A stretch of DNA of 64,000 nt from Flavobacteriaceae bacterium HL-DH10 (GCA_031826515.1 CP134536.1:2672501-2736500), one strand, 5' to 3'; counted from the first letter of the stretch, positions 1 to 8,604 are shown. The notes: generated by a model not told the origin, from the letters alone. Program-made: numbers and translations.

Positions 1-317
1 CTACATTACCAACAACTTTAGAACCAACAAGCGATTTGGTGAAAAGAAGGGCCGAAGTAGCTGGTAAAAATGTAACCATAACATCAAAATTATGTGAAGG
101 TGCTTTTGAAGCTTTAATGAGCGGAGATGGAGCAAAGCATGACGAAATGGTAGCGAGTGCATTAAAAGAATTAATGAAAGAAGTTGATGTTATTGTTTTA
201 GCGCAAGCATCCATGGCTCGAGTAGTAGATGGTTTAAGTGAAGGCGAAAAGCTAGTCCCTATTTTAGCGAGTCCAGCCATTGCTATGAAAAAATTATCTG
301 AAACATATTTTAAATAA
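1..317 (+). CDS. Asp/Glu/hydantoin racemase-family protein, 3' part
   Basis: The gene is cut by the window edge: the frame is open from base 3 without a start codon, so only about the last 104 residues are visible. They match the C-terminal half of the Asp/Glu/hydantoin racemase fold: a helix rich in Lys and Glu, the strand-loop VDVIVLAQASMARV that normally holds the second active-site region, and the closing VPILASPAIAMKKL segment. Known members are racemases and decarboxylases of small carboxylic acids; the substrate cannot be told here. The next gene starts 6 bases downstream, so the two are probably co-transcribed. Family call fairly sure, function open. Confidence 0.7.
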   Translation, partial: TLPTTLEPTSDLVKRRAEVAGKNVTITSKLCEGAFEALMSGDGAKHDEMVASALKELMKEVDVIVLAQASMARVVDGLSEGEKLVPILASPAIAMKKLSETYFK

Positions 318-323
318 AAAACG

Positions 324-1589
324 ATGCGTAAATACTTTCTTTGGATTGCTCTTATTCTATTTATAGCAGCTGGTTTTGGCGGATTACAAAATATCGATTT
401 ATTATGGAAAACGGGTTTAGTAGTTGGTTTTTCTAGTTTAGCAATTGGAGTAGGCGCTTTAAAATCCTTAGAAGGTTATCAATATACATTTTGGATTATT
501 GCAGCAGTATTTGCCGGATTGTTATTCCCAAATACATTTTTAAATATTGGAGGTGTCGATTTACGTAACAAATGGCTCATTCTTATCATTATTCAATTAG
601 TAATGTTCGGAATGGGAACTCAAATGAGTATAAAAGATTTTACAGGAATTAGAAAATCTGGAAAAGGGGTTTTGGTTGGTTTACTAGGGCAGTTTACTAT
701 CATGCCAGTAATGGGGTTTATTATAGCTAAAACATTTGGGTTTGATGCTGAAATAGCTGCAGGTATTGTGTTAATAGGTTCTTGTAGTAGCGGGTTGGCT
801 TCTAATGTAATGACTTATATTGCTAAAGGTGATTTGGTGTTGTCGGTTACTGTTACAGCCATTTCAACAATAACTGCACCTATAATGACAACCTTTTTAA
901 TGAAGCTGTTTGCGGGTACTTTTATTGAAATCGATTTTTTTAATATGATGATGAGTATTGTGAAAATAGTATTGGTGCCTTTGTCGGCTGCTATGATTCA
1001 CGATGCATTGAAAACCTATGGACCTGGAGTTACAAAAAAGATTGACTATTTAGCAATTATATCTGGTTTGTGGTTAATGCTAGCATTCATGTTATGGGAT
1101 TCTTTTAATTTAGTTCAAGGAAGCACAACAGCAGTTTTATTAGAGATTGTAAACTTTATAAGTGGTGCTTTTCTAGTAGGTGTACTATATCATTTATTGT
1201 ATAAAGCAAATAATAAAGTAGATGCATTTATGCCTTATTTTTCTATGTTTGGAATTGTGTATTTTACATTAGTAACCACTGCCGCAGGAAGCGATAATTT
1301 AATTGAAATAGGAGGGCTACTATTTTTAGCAGCCATATTGCATAATACCGCAGGATACTTATTTGGCTATTGGTTAAGTAGAGCAAGTGGTTTAGATAAA
1401 AAACAAAGTCAAACTATAGCTTTTGAAGTTGGTTTGCAAAATGGAGGTATGGCCTCTGGTTTAGCAGGGTCTATGGGGAAATTAGCAACCTTAGGTTTAG
1501 CAGCAGCTGTTTTTAGTCCATGGATGAATATCTCAGGTTCTTTATTGGCAAATTATTGGCGTAAAAAAAGAGAAAATAATACTAAGTAG
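324..1589 (+). CDS. Bile acid:sodium symporter (BASS/SBF)-family transporter
   Basis: A 421-residue polytopic inner-membrane protein. The stretch from about residue 85 (QLVMFGMGTQMSIKDF) onward is the usual SBF start, followed by the glycine/serine-rich crossover GSCSSGLASNVMTYIAKGD and, near the end, FEVGLQNGGMASGLA. These are the two discontinuous sodium-site helices of the family. Three extra hydrophobic segments lie in front of this core (residues 1-80), which makes it longer than the common 300-340 residues. The family carries organic acids and related small solutes with Na+. It follows the racemase-family gene by 6 bases and stands upstream of the sugar cluster, where a dedicated ABC transporter has been lost, but its substrate is unknown. 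Confidence 0.85.
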   Translation: MRKYFLWIALILFIAAGFGGLQNIDLLWKTGLVVGFSSLAIGVGALKSLEGYQYTFWIIAAVFAGLLFPNTFLNIGGVDLRNKWLILIIIQLVMFGMGTQMSIKDFTGIRKSGKGVLVGLLGQFTIMPVMGFIIAKTFGFDAEIAAGIVLIGSCSSGLASNVMTYIAKGDLVLSVTVTAISTITAPIMTTFLMKLFAGTFIEIDFFNMMMSIVKIVLVPLSAAMIHDALKTYGPGVTKKIDYLAIISGLWLMLAFMLWDSFNLVQGSTTAVLLEIVNFISGAFLVGVLYHLLYKANNKVDAFMPYFSMFGIVYFTLVTTAAGSDNLIEIGGLLFLAAILHNTAGYLFGYWLSRASGLDKKQSQTIAFEVGLQNGGMASGLAGSMGKLATLGLAAAVFSPWMNISGSLLANYWRKKRENNTK

Positions 1590-1703
1590 TTTAAGAAAAA
1601 AATCATCTATCTGTATAGTCTAAATATGTATAGAAAATAGCTAAACAAATTATTGTAACTTTTACCCAAATTTTTTATTAATCAATATAGGTAAATGTAT
1701 TAA

Positions 1704-1737
1704 GTAGTAAAACAGTGTTATTTTTGTTTTTTACTAC
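1704..1737. promoter_or_regulatory. Inverted repeat in front of the DeoR-type regulator gene
   Basis: GTAGTAAAA (1704-1712) and TTTTACTAC (1729-1737) form a perfect 9-bp dyad with a 16-base spacer, about 43 bases before the regulator start. The 190-base gap between the transporter gene and the regulator holds no other gene, so this is the natural promoter region of the catabolic operon and the dyad is a candidate operator for autoregulation. A TTTTCGTTTATTT tract (about 1743-1755) lies just downstream; TTCG-containing sites occur in several DeoR-family operators. Confidence 0.4.
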
Positions 1738-1779
1738 AATATTTTCGTTTATTTATGATAATTTTCTTTTATTTGTATT

Positions 1780-2547
1780 ATGGCAATATTACCAAACAAG
1801 CGTCGAGAAAAAATTATTGAATTTCTCCAAGAAGATGGGTCTGCTAAAGTAGTGGATTTAGCTAAGTTGTTTAAAGTTACAGAAGTAACAATAAGACAAG
1901 ATTTAGAAAAACTGGAAAAACAAGATTTAATTATAAGAGAACATGGTGGCGCATATTTAAAGAATATTGAAGATAATGTAAAAAACTTTTCTTTAGTACA
2001 GCAAGATAATTTAGAGCAAAAGGAAATTATTGCTCTTAAGTGTCTGGAATTTATTGAAAGTGGAGATACTATTATTTTAGATTCAGGCAGTACTACTACG
2101 GAGATTGCAAAAAAACTAATTGGCTATAAAGATCTTACGGTTATAACAAATGCATTAAATATAGCTTTAATGTTAGGTACCGAGCCAGGAATTGAAGTGA
2201 TTATGACTGGTGGAGAATTTAAACCGCCTACACTTTCTTTAACAGGTCAAAAAGCAGCCGATTTTTTTAAAGGTTTAAATGTGCAAAAATTGTTTTTAGC
2301 AACTGCTGGAATTTCTTTAAAATCTGGTTTAACGTATCCAAGTATTAGTGATTTAGTAGTTAAAAAAGCAATGATTGATGCTGCAGATATTACCTATTTG
2401 GTTGCAGATAGTACTAAAATTGGTAAAAGCGCATTAGCAAGTTTAGGAGCACTTTCTTTAATAGATTATATTATTACAGATTCTGGAATGGATGAAAAAG
2501 ATAAAAAAGTGTTTAAAAACCATGAAATAGAAGTCATTATAGCTTAG
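1780..2547 (+). CDS. DeoR/GlpR-family transcriptional regulator
   Basis: A 255-residue repressor of sugar metabolism. Residues 6-60 form the DeoR winged helix-turn-helix (AKVVDLAKLFKVTEVTIRQD, then the wing REHGGAYL). Residues 75-235 are the DeoRC sensor, with the SGSTTTEIAK phosphosugar-binding loop, the VITNALNIA strand and the later VADSTKIGKSA motif. Members usually sense a phosphorylated sugar made by the pathway they control. It is the first gene of the operon that continues 34 bases later with the isomerase, which makes local control of the isomerase, transketolase and kinase genes the natural inference. Confidence 0.92.
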   Translation: MAILPNKRREKIIEFLQEDGSAKVVDLAKLFKVTEVTIRQDLEKLEKQDLIIREHGGAYLKNIEDNVKNFSLVQQDNLEQKEIIALKCLEFIESGDTIILDSGSTTTEIAKKLIGYKDLTVITNALNIALMLGTEPGIEVIMTGGEFKPPTLSLTGQKAADFFKGLNVQKLFLATAGISLKSGLTYPSISDLVVKKAMIDAADITYLVADSTKIGKSALASLGALSLIDYIITDSGMDEKDKKVFKNHEIEVIIA

Positions 2548-2581
2548 TAAAAAAAAATATTAAAATTTATAAAAAATAGAG

Positions 2582-3997
2582 ATGTCAAAATCAGCATTAA
2601 GTATCGGATTAATAATTGGAAATCGTGATTTTTTTCCTGATAGTTTAGTAGAAAAAGCAAGAACAGAAATTCTTGAAGTTTTTTCAAAATTAAACATAAA
2701 ACCAATTTTATTAGAAACAACAGATACCAAACTTGGAGGTGTTGAAACGTATAAAGATTCGCAAAAATGTGCAGATCTGTTTAAAAAACACAGTCATGAA
2801 CTCGCTGGAATTTTGGTGTTGTTACCAAATTTTGGAGATGAAAGAGGGGTTGCAGATACTTTGAAGTTAGCCAATCTAAATGTGCCTGTTTTAATACAAG
2901 CATATCCAGATGAATTGTCTAAAATGAATGTGGTTAATCGTCGTGATTCTTGGTGTGGTAAAATATCAGTATGTAATAATTTATATCAATATGGTATAAA
3001 ATATTCATTAACTAGTCAGCATGTTTGTCATCCAACAGATCCTGTTTTTCAAAAAGACTTAAATGATTTTGTCGCGGTTTGTCGTGTTGTAAAAGGATTG
3101 AGAAATGTTAGAATTGGTGCTGTTGGTGCAAGACCAGGGGCATTTAATACTGTGCGTTATTCTGAAAAAATATTACAAAGAAATGGTATCACAGTTACAA
3201 CCGTAGATTTATCTGAAATACTTGGTAAAGCAAATAAGCTTACTAAAGATGATGCATCGGTAAAAAGGCATTTAGAAAGTATTAATGCTTATGCTTCAAA
3301 AGGGAAAACACCTAATGAAGCTATGTTACAGATTGCTAAATTAGATGTTGTATTAAATGAATATGTTGAAGAATATCAATTAGATGCTACAGCAATTCAA
3401 TGTTGGACTTCGTTGCAACAAAATTTTGGTTGTAATGTATGTACTAGTATGAGTATTATGTCTGAAAACATGATGCCATCGGCTTGTGAAGTAGATGTTA
3501 CGGGGACATTAAGTATGTATGCTATGCAATTAGCTTCTGGGTCTCCAAGTGCTTTAGTAGATTGGAATAATAATTATGCCGATGACCCAAATAAGTGTGT
3601 GCTATTCCATTGTGGGAACTGGGCAAAATCTTTTTTGCCAGATATTGAAATAAGTAATGCGCCTATTTTAGGGACTAGTGTTGGTGTTGAAAACACTTAT
3701 GGGGCATTAGATGGACGTACTCCTGCAATGCCACTTACGTATGGTAGAATTAGTACAGATGACCCTAAAGGAATTATAAAAGCATATATAGGTGAAGGGG
3801 AATTAACAGATGATCCTTTAAAAACTTTTGGAAACAGAGCGGTTGCTCAAATTGGAGATTTACAAGGTTTAATGAATCATGTGTGTAGAAACGGTTTTGA
3901 ACATCACGTAGTTATGAATGCTTCTAAAACAGGAAGAATTCTGGAAGAAGCTTTAGGGAATTATATGGGTTGGGAAATTTATAATCATAAAGGATAA
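2582..3997 (+). CDS. L-fucose/L-arabinose isomerase-family sugar isomerase (candidate D-apiose isomerase)
   Basis: A 471-residue cytoplasmic protein with the fold of metal-dependent fucose/arabinose isomerases. ACEVDVTG puts the metal ligand Glu at residue 303 and LVDW puts Asp at 327. Their spacing of 24 equals that of Glu337 and Asp361 in E. coli FucI, and the His pair 441-442 near the end could supply the third ligand. It is shorter than FucI (591 residues), as many uncharacterized members are. The neighbours are a split transketolase and an FGGY kinase. In the described apiose pathway an isomerase makes apulose, a kinase phosphorylates it and a transketolase cleaves it. The family call is solid; the substrate is inferred from context only. 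Confidence 0.8.
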   Translation: MSKSALSIGLIIGNRDFFPDSLVEKARTEILEVFSKLNIKPILLETTDTKLGGVETYKDSQKCADLFKKHSHELAGILVLLPNFGDERGVADTLKLANLNVPVLIQAYPDELSKMNVVNRRDSWCGKISVCNNLYQYGIKYSLTSQHVCHPTDPVFQKDLNDFVAVCRVVKGLRNVRIGAVGARPGAFNTVRYSEKILQRNGITVTTVDLSEILGKANKLTKDDASVKRHLESINAYASKGKTPNEAMLQIAKLDVVLNEYVEEYQLDATAIQCWTSLQQNFGCNVCTSMSIMSENMMPSACEVDVTGTLSMYAMQLASGSPSALVDWNNNYADDPNKCVLFHCGNWAKSFLPDIEISNAPILGTSVGVENTYGALDGRTPAMPLTYGRISTDDPKGIIKAYIGEGELTDDPLKTFGNRAVAQIGDLQGLMNHVCRNGFEHHVVMNASKTGRILEEALGNYMGWEIYNHKG

Positions 3998-4027
3998 CCG
4001 ATTAGATTTCTCATAAATAAACAAAAA

Positions 4028-4852
4028 ATGACGGATAAAGAATTAAAATTAAAATCTGTATTCTTAAGAAGAAATCTTCTTAAATACATTTATAAAGCAA
4101 AAGCAGGACATACAGGAGGAAGTTTGTCATGTGTAGACACACTAAATGTTTTGTATAATAGAGTTTTAAATGTAGATCCTGCAGATTTTAAAAATCCAGA
4201 TAGAGATAGATATATTCAAAGTAAGGGACATTGTGTAGAAGCGCTTTTTGTAACCATGGCAGATCGGGGTTTTTTTCCTGAATCTGATTTAGAAACACTT
4301 TGTCAGTATCAATCACATTATATTGGTCACCCAACAAAAAAAGTGAATGGTGTTGAGCAAAACACAGGAGCACTTGGTCATGGCTTACCTATTTGTGTAG
4401 GAGAAGCTATTGCTGCAAAATTAGATAATAAAACACATCGAATATTTACTTTATTAGGCGATGGTGAGTTGCCAGAAGGTTCTAACTGGGAAGCTTTTTT
4501 ATCGGCAGCACATTATAAATTAGATAATTTATATGCGATTCTTGATTATAACAAACAGCAAATAACAGGTGATAATGCCGAAGTGATGAATACTGATTCA
4601 GTTCGTGAAAAATTAGAAGCTTTTGGTTGGGCAGTTAAGGAAGTAGACGGTCATAATCTCGAAGAATTAGAAGCTGCCTTAAATAATGGTCCTTTAGAAA
4701 TAGGAAAACCAAGCTTTATTATTGCGCATACTATTAAAGGAAAAGGAGTTAGTTATATGGAACGGAATTTAAAATGGCATCATGGTGTGCCTACACCTGA
4801 ACAATACGAATTAGCCTTGTCTGAATTAAATGAAGCGGAAGCATTAATCTAA
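4028..4852 (+). CDS. Transketolase, N-terminal (TPP-binding) subunit
   Basis: A 274-residue protein equal to the first third of a normal transketolase of about 660 residues. Visible are the GHTGGSLS loop, SKGHCVEAL, the LGHGLPICVG glycine turn, and the thiamine diphosphate motif that begins at GDG (144-146) and ends at DYNK (Asn175). The catalytic Glu and pyrimidine-binding part sit on the next gene, 4 bases downstream, so the two form a heteromeric enzyme. Split transketolases serve either the pentose phosphate route or special pathways such as apulose-4-phosphate (AptA/AptB) or sulfosugar cleavage. Its place between the isomerase and the kinase argues for a dedicated catabolic role. Confidence 0.92.
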   Translation: MTDKELKLKSVFLRRNLLKYIYKAKAGHTGGSLSCVDTLNVLYNRVLNVDPADFKNPDRDRYIQSKGHCVEALFVTMADRGFFPESDLETLCQYQSHYIGHPTKKVNGVEQNTGALGHGLPICVGEAIAAKLDNKTHRIFTLLGDGELPEGSNWEAFLSAAHYKLDNLYAILDYNKQQITGDNAEVMNTDSVREKLEAFGWAVKEVDGHNLEELEAALNNGPLEIGKPSFIIAHTIKGKGVSYMERNLKWHHGVPTPEQYELALSELNEAEALI

Positions 4853-4856
4853 AGTT

Positions 4857-5828
4857 ATGGAATTAGATAAAATAAAAGAGAAAGATTTAAAAATGGGTAA
4901 AGCTAACCAAGAGGTTTTTTCTGAAACCATGCAAGCATTAGCTAAAACCGATAAAAATATTATTGCCGTAACTAGTGATTCTCGCGGTTCTGGAAAATTA
5001 GTGCCTTTCGGACAAAAATACCCAAATCAAATTGTTGAAGTAGGTATTGCAGAGCAAAACTTAGTTGGTGTTGCTGCAGGATTAGCTTCGGCAGGTAAAA
5101 AAACTTTTGCTGTATCTCCAGCGTGTTTTCTTAGCGCACGTGCGTTAGAGCAAATTAAAAATGATGTATGTTATTCAGATAATCCTGTGACATTAGTTGG
5201 AATAAGCTCAGGAGTAAGTTATGGGGCACTAGGTACAACGCACCATAGTTTACATGATTATGCCGTACTTCGTGCTATAAATAATATCATAATTGTAGCG
5301 CCTGCAGATAATTTTGAAACAGAACAAGCGGTTCGTTTAGCAGCAGAATCAGATAAACCTGTTTATATGCGTTATGGTAAAAAAGCGATGCCGTTTTTAA
5401 ATGAAGACAATAAAACGTTTGAGTTTGGAAAAGGTCGTGTTGTTAGAGAAGGAGATGATATAGCAATTATAGCTACTGGAGAGACTGTTTATCCAGCTTG
5501 GTTAGCCGCTAAAATGCTTGAAGATAAGCATGGCATTAAAGCAACAGTTGTGAGTATGCATACTATTAAGCCTTTAGATGTTAATTTATTAAAAGAACTT
5601 GCTGCTAATGGTAAGCCAATTATTACTGTAGAAGAGCATATGGTGAATGGCGGTTTAGGTGAAGCTTGTGCATCTTATTTATTTCAAAACGGATATAAAA
5701 ATACGTTTAAAATAGTCGGCATTCCAGATGAATATACCGTTACAGGTTCTCAGGTTGAAATTTTTAATCATTATGGGATTTCACAAGACGGGTTATATAA
5801 TATCTGTAAAAATCTATTAGATATTTAA
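4857..5828 (+). CDS. Transketolase, C-terminal subunit
   Basis: A 323-residue partner of the preceding subunit. It holds the pyrimidine-binding domain with the catalytic Glu (residue 66, in EVGIAEQNLVG), the HHSLHDYA substrate loop, RYGKKAMP, and the C-terminal transketolase domain from about residue 200 (AIIATGETVYPAWLAAKML, then the TVEEH motif). Start choice: an ATG 4 bases after the upstream stop, with no better alternative. The tight spacing shows translation together with the first subunit. As with its partner, the most likely reaction is transfer of a two-carbon unit from a ketose phosphate; apulose 4-phosphate is the contextual candidate. Confidence 0.92.
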   Translation: MELDKIKEKDLKMGKANQEVFSETMQALAKTDKNIIAVTSDSRGSGKLVPFGQKYPNQIVEVGIAEQNLVGVAAGLASAGKKTFAVSPACFLSARALEQIKNDVCYSDNPVTLVGISSGVSYGALGTTHHSLHDYAVLRAINNIIIVAPADNFETEQAVRLAAESDKPVYMRYGKKAMPFLNEDNKTFEFGKGRVVREGDDIAIIATGETVYPAWLAAKMLEDKHGIKATVVSMHTIKPLDVNLLKELAANGKPIITVEEHMVNGGLGEACASYLFQNGYKNTFKIVGIPDEYTVTGSQVEIFNHYGISQDGLYNICKNLLDI

Positions 5829-5839
5829 ATTAGATTTTT

Positions 5840-6155
5840 ATGACCAACTCACCAACTAAACCATTCACACCACAAAATCTAATTTTATTATTACTAACAC
5901 TATTTGCTTTATCTAGTTGTAGTAATAAAAAGGGGGATTCACCTAAAAAAGTAGCTGTAGTTATTGGGGGTACATCATTATTTGGAGGTCGTGGTTCTAT
6001 TATGGGTACGGTGCAATGCGCATTTATTATAGGTGTGTTAAATAGTGGTCTAGTATTGTTGAATGTATCGCCTTTTTGCTAGTAAATAATAGAAGGTTTG
6101 GTGATTTCTTATAGCTGTTATAATGGATGGATTGAATCATCCAAACGAAGATTAA
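5840..6155 (+). pseudogene. Remnant of an ABC sugar transporter: binding-protein start fused to RbsC-type permease end
   Basis: An 80-codon frame whose two halves belong to different proteins. Residues 1-42 are a lipoprotein signal with lipobox Cys27 followed by KKVAVVI, the usual start of an RbsB-like sugar-binding protein. From [14 protein letters not shown] onward it is the C-terminal part of an RbsC/AraH-type permease. After VSPFC come TAG (6080) and TAA (6083). The same frame then continues IIEGLVI, and after one extra T near 6107 it reads LIAVIMDGLNHPNED with a stop at 6153-6155, the expected permease tail. The body of the binding protein, the ATPase and most of the permease are gone, fused at the shared AVVI stretch. 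Two stops and a frameshift show decay afterwards. A translated 80-residue lipoprotein is possible but unlikely to transport anything. Confidence 0.85.
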
Positions 6156-6173
6156 TTTAAGTAAAAAGTATAC

Positions 6174-7673
6174 ATGTTAAAATCATATATTTTATCAATT
6201 GATCAAGGAACTAGCGGAACAAAAGCTATTATTTTTGATGAATTTGGAAAGGTTGTTATTAAAACAACCGAGCCTTTAAAATCGTATTATCCAGCATCTA
6301 GTTTTGTAGAGCAAGATCCACAAGAAATTTATCAATCGGTTATAAACGCAGTAAAGAGTTGTATAGCTCAATTTAATAATGAATTTCCAGGAGAAGAAAA
6401 TAAAATAGTGTCTTGTGGTATTTCAAATCAAAGAGAGACGTTTGTGCTATGGGATAAAAATGGAAATCCTATACATAATGCTGTCGTTTGGCAGTGTAAA
6501 CGTTCTGTAGAAGTATGTGAGCGTTTAAAAGAGCGTGATTTAGAAACTCAAATAAATGCTAGTACAGGACTAACCATTGATCCTTATTTTTCAGCTACCA
6601 AAGTAATGTGGTTGTATGAAAATAATGAAACAGTAAAAGACGCTATTGGTTCAGGAAATGCTTTTTTTGGAACAGTAGATACTTGGTTATTATATAAATT
6701 AACTGGAGGTAAAAGTTATAAGACTGATTATACTAATGCTTCTCGAACCTTATTTTATAATATTTACGATTTAAAATGGGATGCAGATTTATTAAAAATA
6801 TTTGATTTAGAGGATTTAAATCTACCAGAAGTTACTTTTTCTTCAGATTATTTTGGAGATTCTAATTTTGAAGGTGTTTTTAATGAACCACTTCCTATAA
6901 CTGGAATGATAGGAGATTCTCAAGCCGCTTTTTTTGGTGAAGAGTGTTTTGTTAATGGTATGGCAAAAGCAACTTTGGGAACAGGTTCTTCTATTTTGTG
7001 GAATGCTGAAAATATAGAAAAACAAACAAATAATGGTATGTTAACGACCATTGGTTGGAGTATAGAAGGACAGGTGAATTATGCCATAGAGGGCGTTATT
7101 GTAAGTTGTGGGTCTACTTTAGAATGGTTAAAAAATCAATTAGATATTTTTACATCTCATAGTGACATTGAAATCATGGCTACTTCTATAAAAACAAACG
7201 AAGGCGTATATCTTATTCCAGCTTTTAGTGGCATGGGAGCGCCTTACTGGAAAAAAGATTGGAAAGCCTCTATTCATGGATTAACCTTTGGAACAAAGAA
7301 AGAACACCTAGTAAGAGCCGCTTTAGAGTCTATAGCCTTTCAGTTAAAAGATGTAATTCACTCTATAGAACAAGAAACAAATACATCTTTAAAGGAATTA
7401 AAGGTAAATGGAGGCATTACTGCAAATGCCTTTTTAATGCAATTTATAGCAGACTTATTAAAAACACCTATTGTAAATATGGGTATTACAGATGTTTCTG
7501 GATGGGGAGCAGCTCTTGTTTCAGGGTTGGGAATAAAATTATGGAAGCATATTGAAGATTTTCCTAAGTTGCCTTCTGAAATGATAAAAAGGTATATCCC
7601 TAATTCAGAAAGTAATATTACTCAGCAAGCTTATGAAAATTGGCAGGTAATTACTCAAAATAAGACGCAATAG
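6174..7673 (+). CDS. FGGY-family carbohydrate kinase (glycerol-kinase-like; candidate D-apulose kinase)
   Basis: A 499-residue cytoplasmic kinase. The first phosphate loop is IDQGTSGTKAIIFD, the family signature GMIGDSQAAFFGE holds the predicted catalytic Asp248 (GlpK has it near 245), and the second nucleotide-binding half contains GGITANAFLMQ. Length and N-terminal domain resemble GlpK, but the operon contains no glycerol transporter or glycerol phosphate dehydrogenase. Instead it has an isomerase and a split transketolase, so a ketose such as apulose is a more likely substrate. It is the last gene of the cluster; a hairpin with a T-run follows at 7920-7958. Confidence 0.88.
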   Translation: MLKSYILSIDQGTSGTKAIIFDEFGKVVIKTTEPLKSYYPASSFVEQDPQEIYQSVINAVKSCIAQFNNEFPGEENKIVSCGISNQRETFVLWDKNGNPIHNAVVWQCKRSVEVCERLKERDLETQINASTGLTIDPYFSATKVMWLYENNETVKDAIGSGNAFFGTVDTWLLYKLTGGKSYKTDYTNASRTLFYNIYDLKWDADLLKIFDLEDLNLPEVTFSSDYFGDSNFEGVFNEPLPITGMIGDSQAAFFGEECFVNGMAKATLGTGSSILWNAENIEKQTNNGMLTTIGWSIEGQVNYAIEGVIVSCGSTLEWLKNQLDIFTSHSDIEIMATSIKTNEGVYLIPAFSGMGAPYWKKDWKASIHGLTFGTKKEHLVRAALESIAFQLKDVIHSIEQETNTSLKELKVNGGITANAFLMQFIADLLKTPIVNMGITDVSGWGAALVSGLGIKLWKHIEDFPKLPSEMIKRYIPNSESNITQQAYENWQVITQNKTQ

Positions 7674-8040
7674 AGATTTGTTTTTGCATTTCTTTTAATT
7701 GTATTTCTTTTTGTTTCGATTGATTTCTTTTTATTTCGAATTACAGGATAGTACAGGATGGTTTAAAAGATAAATTTCATTAAAATTGAATAAGAAAATA
7801 AATTAGTAATTAGATTAGTTACCTAATTGCATTTAAGTTTATTTTTTGATAGTTAATTAGTTTTTAGTAGGAAGCGAGAATTGAATTATTTAGTAATTCT
7901 TCCTTCATTAGAAAAGTAAGGGGGTACAAAATAATATTTTGAGTATTCCCTTTTTTTTGTAATTTATTGTTTTAAACAAGAAATAAATTCTGTTTTAATT
8001 TATATTTAATATTATTGTTAAGTATTTTTTTAATTAAGAT
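7674..8040 (+). other. 367-base gap between the kinase and the first PUL
   Basis: No gene is visible here. The first 70 bases are T-rich with repeated ATTTCTTTT and TTTCGA words. A short repeat (ACAGGATAGT then ACAGGATGG, about 7744-7761) follows, then a terminator-like hairpin at 7920-7958. The last 80 bases are strongly AT-rich and must contain the promoter of the sigma factor gene; no clear TAnnTTTG element stands out. Confidence 0.6.
7920..7958 (+). terminator. Hairpin with T-run after the sugar cluster
   Basis: GGGGGTAC (7920-7927) pairs with GTATTCCC (7943-7950), with two G-T pairs, and is followed by eight Ts. It lies 247 bases after the kinase stop and about 80 before the sigma factor gene, so it separates the catabolic cluster from the PUL. 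Confidence 0.55.
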
Positions 8041-8604
8041 TTGCCGTTAGTTACTATGAAAATTAATGATTCTAAAATACTTGAGAAACTTAAAAAAGGG
8101 GATTCAAAAGCTTTTAAGGAGTTATTCGATTTGTATTATTTGCCATTAAGTACATATTCTCTTAAATATTGCGATTCCTTTTCTTTAGCAGAAGATATTG
8201 TACAAGATCTATTTATTAAAATTTGGAATGATAGGCTATATATGAAGTTTGATAAAAACATAGGTTCTTATCTTTTTAAAGCGGTTAAAAATAATACTTT
8301 ACAGCAAATAAAAAAGAAATATAATTTTGTAGGTATTGAAGACTATGTGAATAATTTGATGGTTGAAGAGGCTGTCGATAACGAGTATCTAGAAGAAAAA
8401 AGGAACAGATTACATATGCAAATTGAAGCGCTTCCTAAAAAAAGTAAAGAAGTTTTTAAAGCAATTGTATTAGATAATCTAAAATACAAAGAAGCCGCTT
8501 TAGAGTTCGGAATTACAGTAAATACGGTTAAAACACATTATACAAGAGCATTAAAACAACTTAGAAATGCTGTTGAAATAATTATTATATTTTTCTTTAT
8601 TTAA
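8041..8604 (+). CDS. ECF sigma-70 factor of PUL 1 (FecI-like)
   Basis: A 187-residue extracytoplasmic-function sigma factor of the Bacteroidota type. Region 2 (about residues 24-60, ending AEDIVQDLFIKIWNDR) and region 4 (YKEAALEFGITVNTVKTHYT) are both complete. The TTG start giving MPL is chosen because the paralogue at 18341 also starts MPL on a non-ATG codon, with almost the same distance to the shared KKGD motif; the ATG at 8056 is the alternative. The FecR anti-sigma gene follows, then SusC with an STN domain. The trio forms a trans-envelope relay in which substrate arrival at SusC frees the sigma factor to transcribe the PUL. Confidence 0.93.
   Translation: MPLVTMKINDSKILEKLKKGDSKAFKELFDLYYLPLSTYSLKYCDSFSLAEDIVQDLFIKIWNDRLYMKFDKNIGSYLFKAVKNNTLQQIKKKYNFVGIEDYVNNLMVEEAVDNEYLEEKRNRLHMQIEALPKKSKEVFKAIVLDNLKYKEAALEFGITVNTVKTHYTRALKQLRNAVEIIIIFFFI

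Noticed and set aside
7259-7555. Open frame of 98 codons on the plus strand inside the kinase gene
   Set aside because: It is out of frame inside conserved FGGY kinase sequence.
2582-7673. Sulfoquinovose transketolase pathway
   Set aside because: It also has a split transketolase, but the FGGY kinase and fucose-isomerase-like enzyme, and the lack of a recognizable sulfolactaldehyde reductase or sulfonate exporter, fit it less well than the apiose route. Not excluded.
6174-7673. Naming the kinase glpK
   Set aside because: Sequence is glycerol-kinase-like, but no glycerol transporter or glycerol-3-phosphate dehydrogenase is near, and the operon is a sugar pathway.
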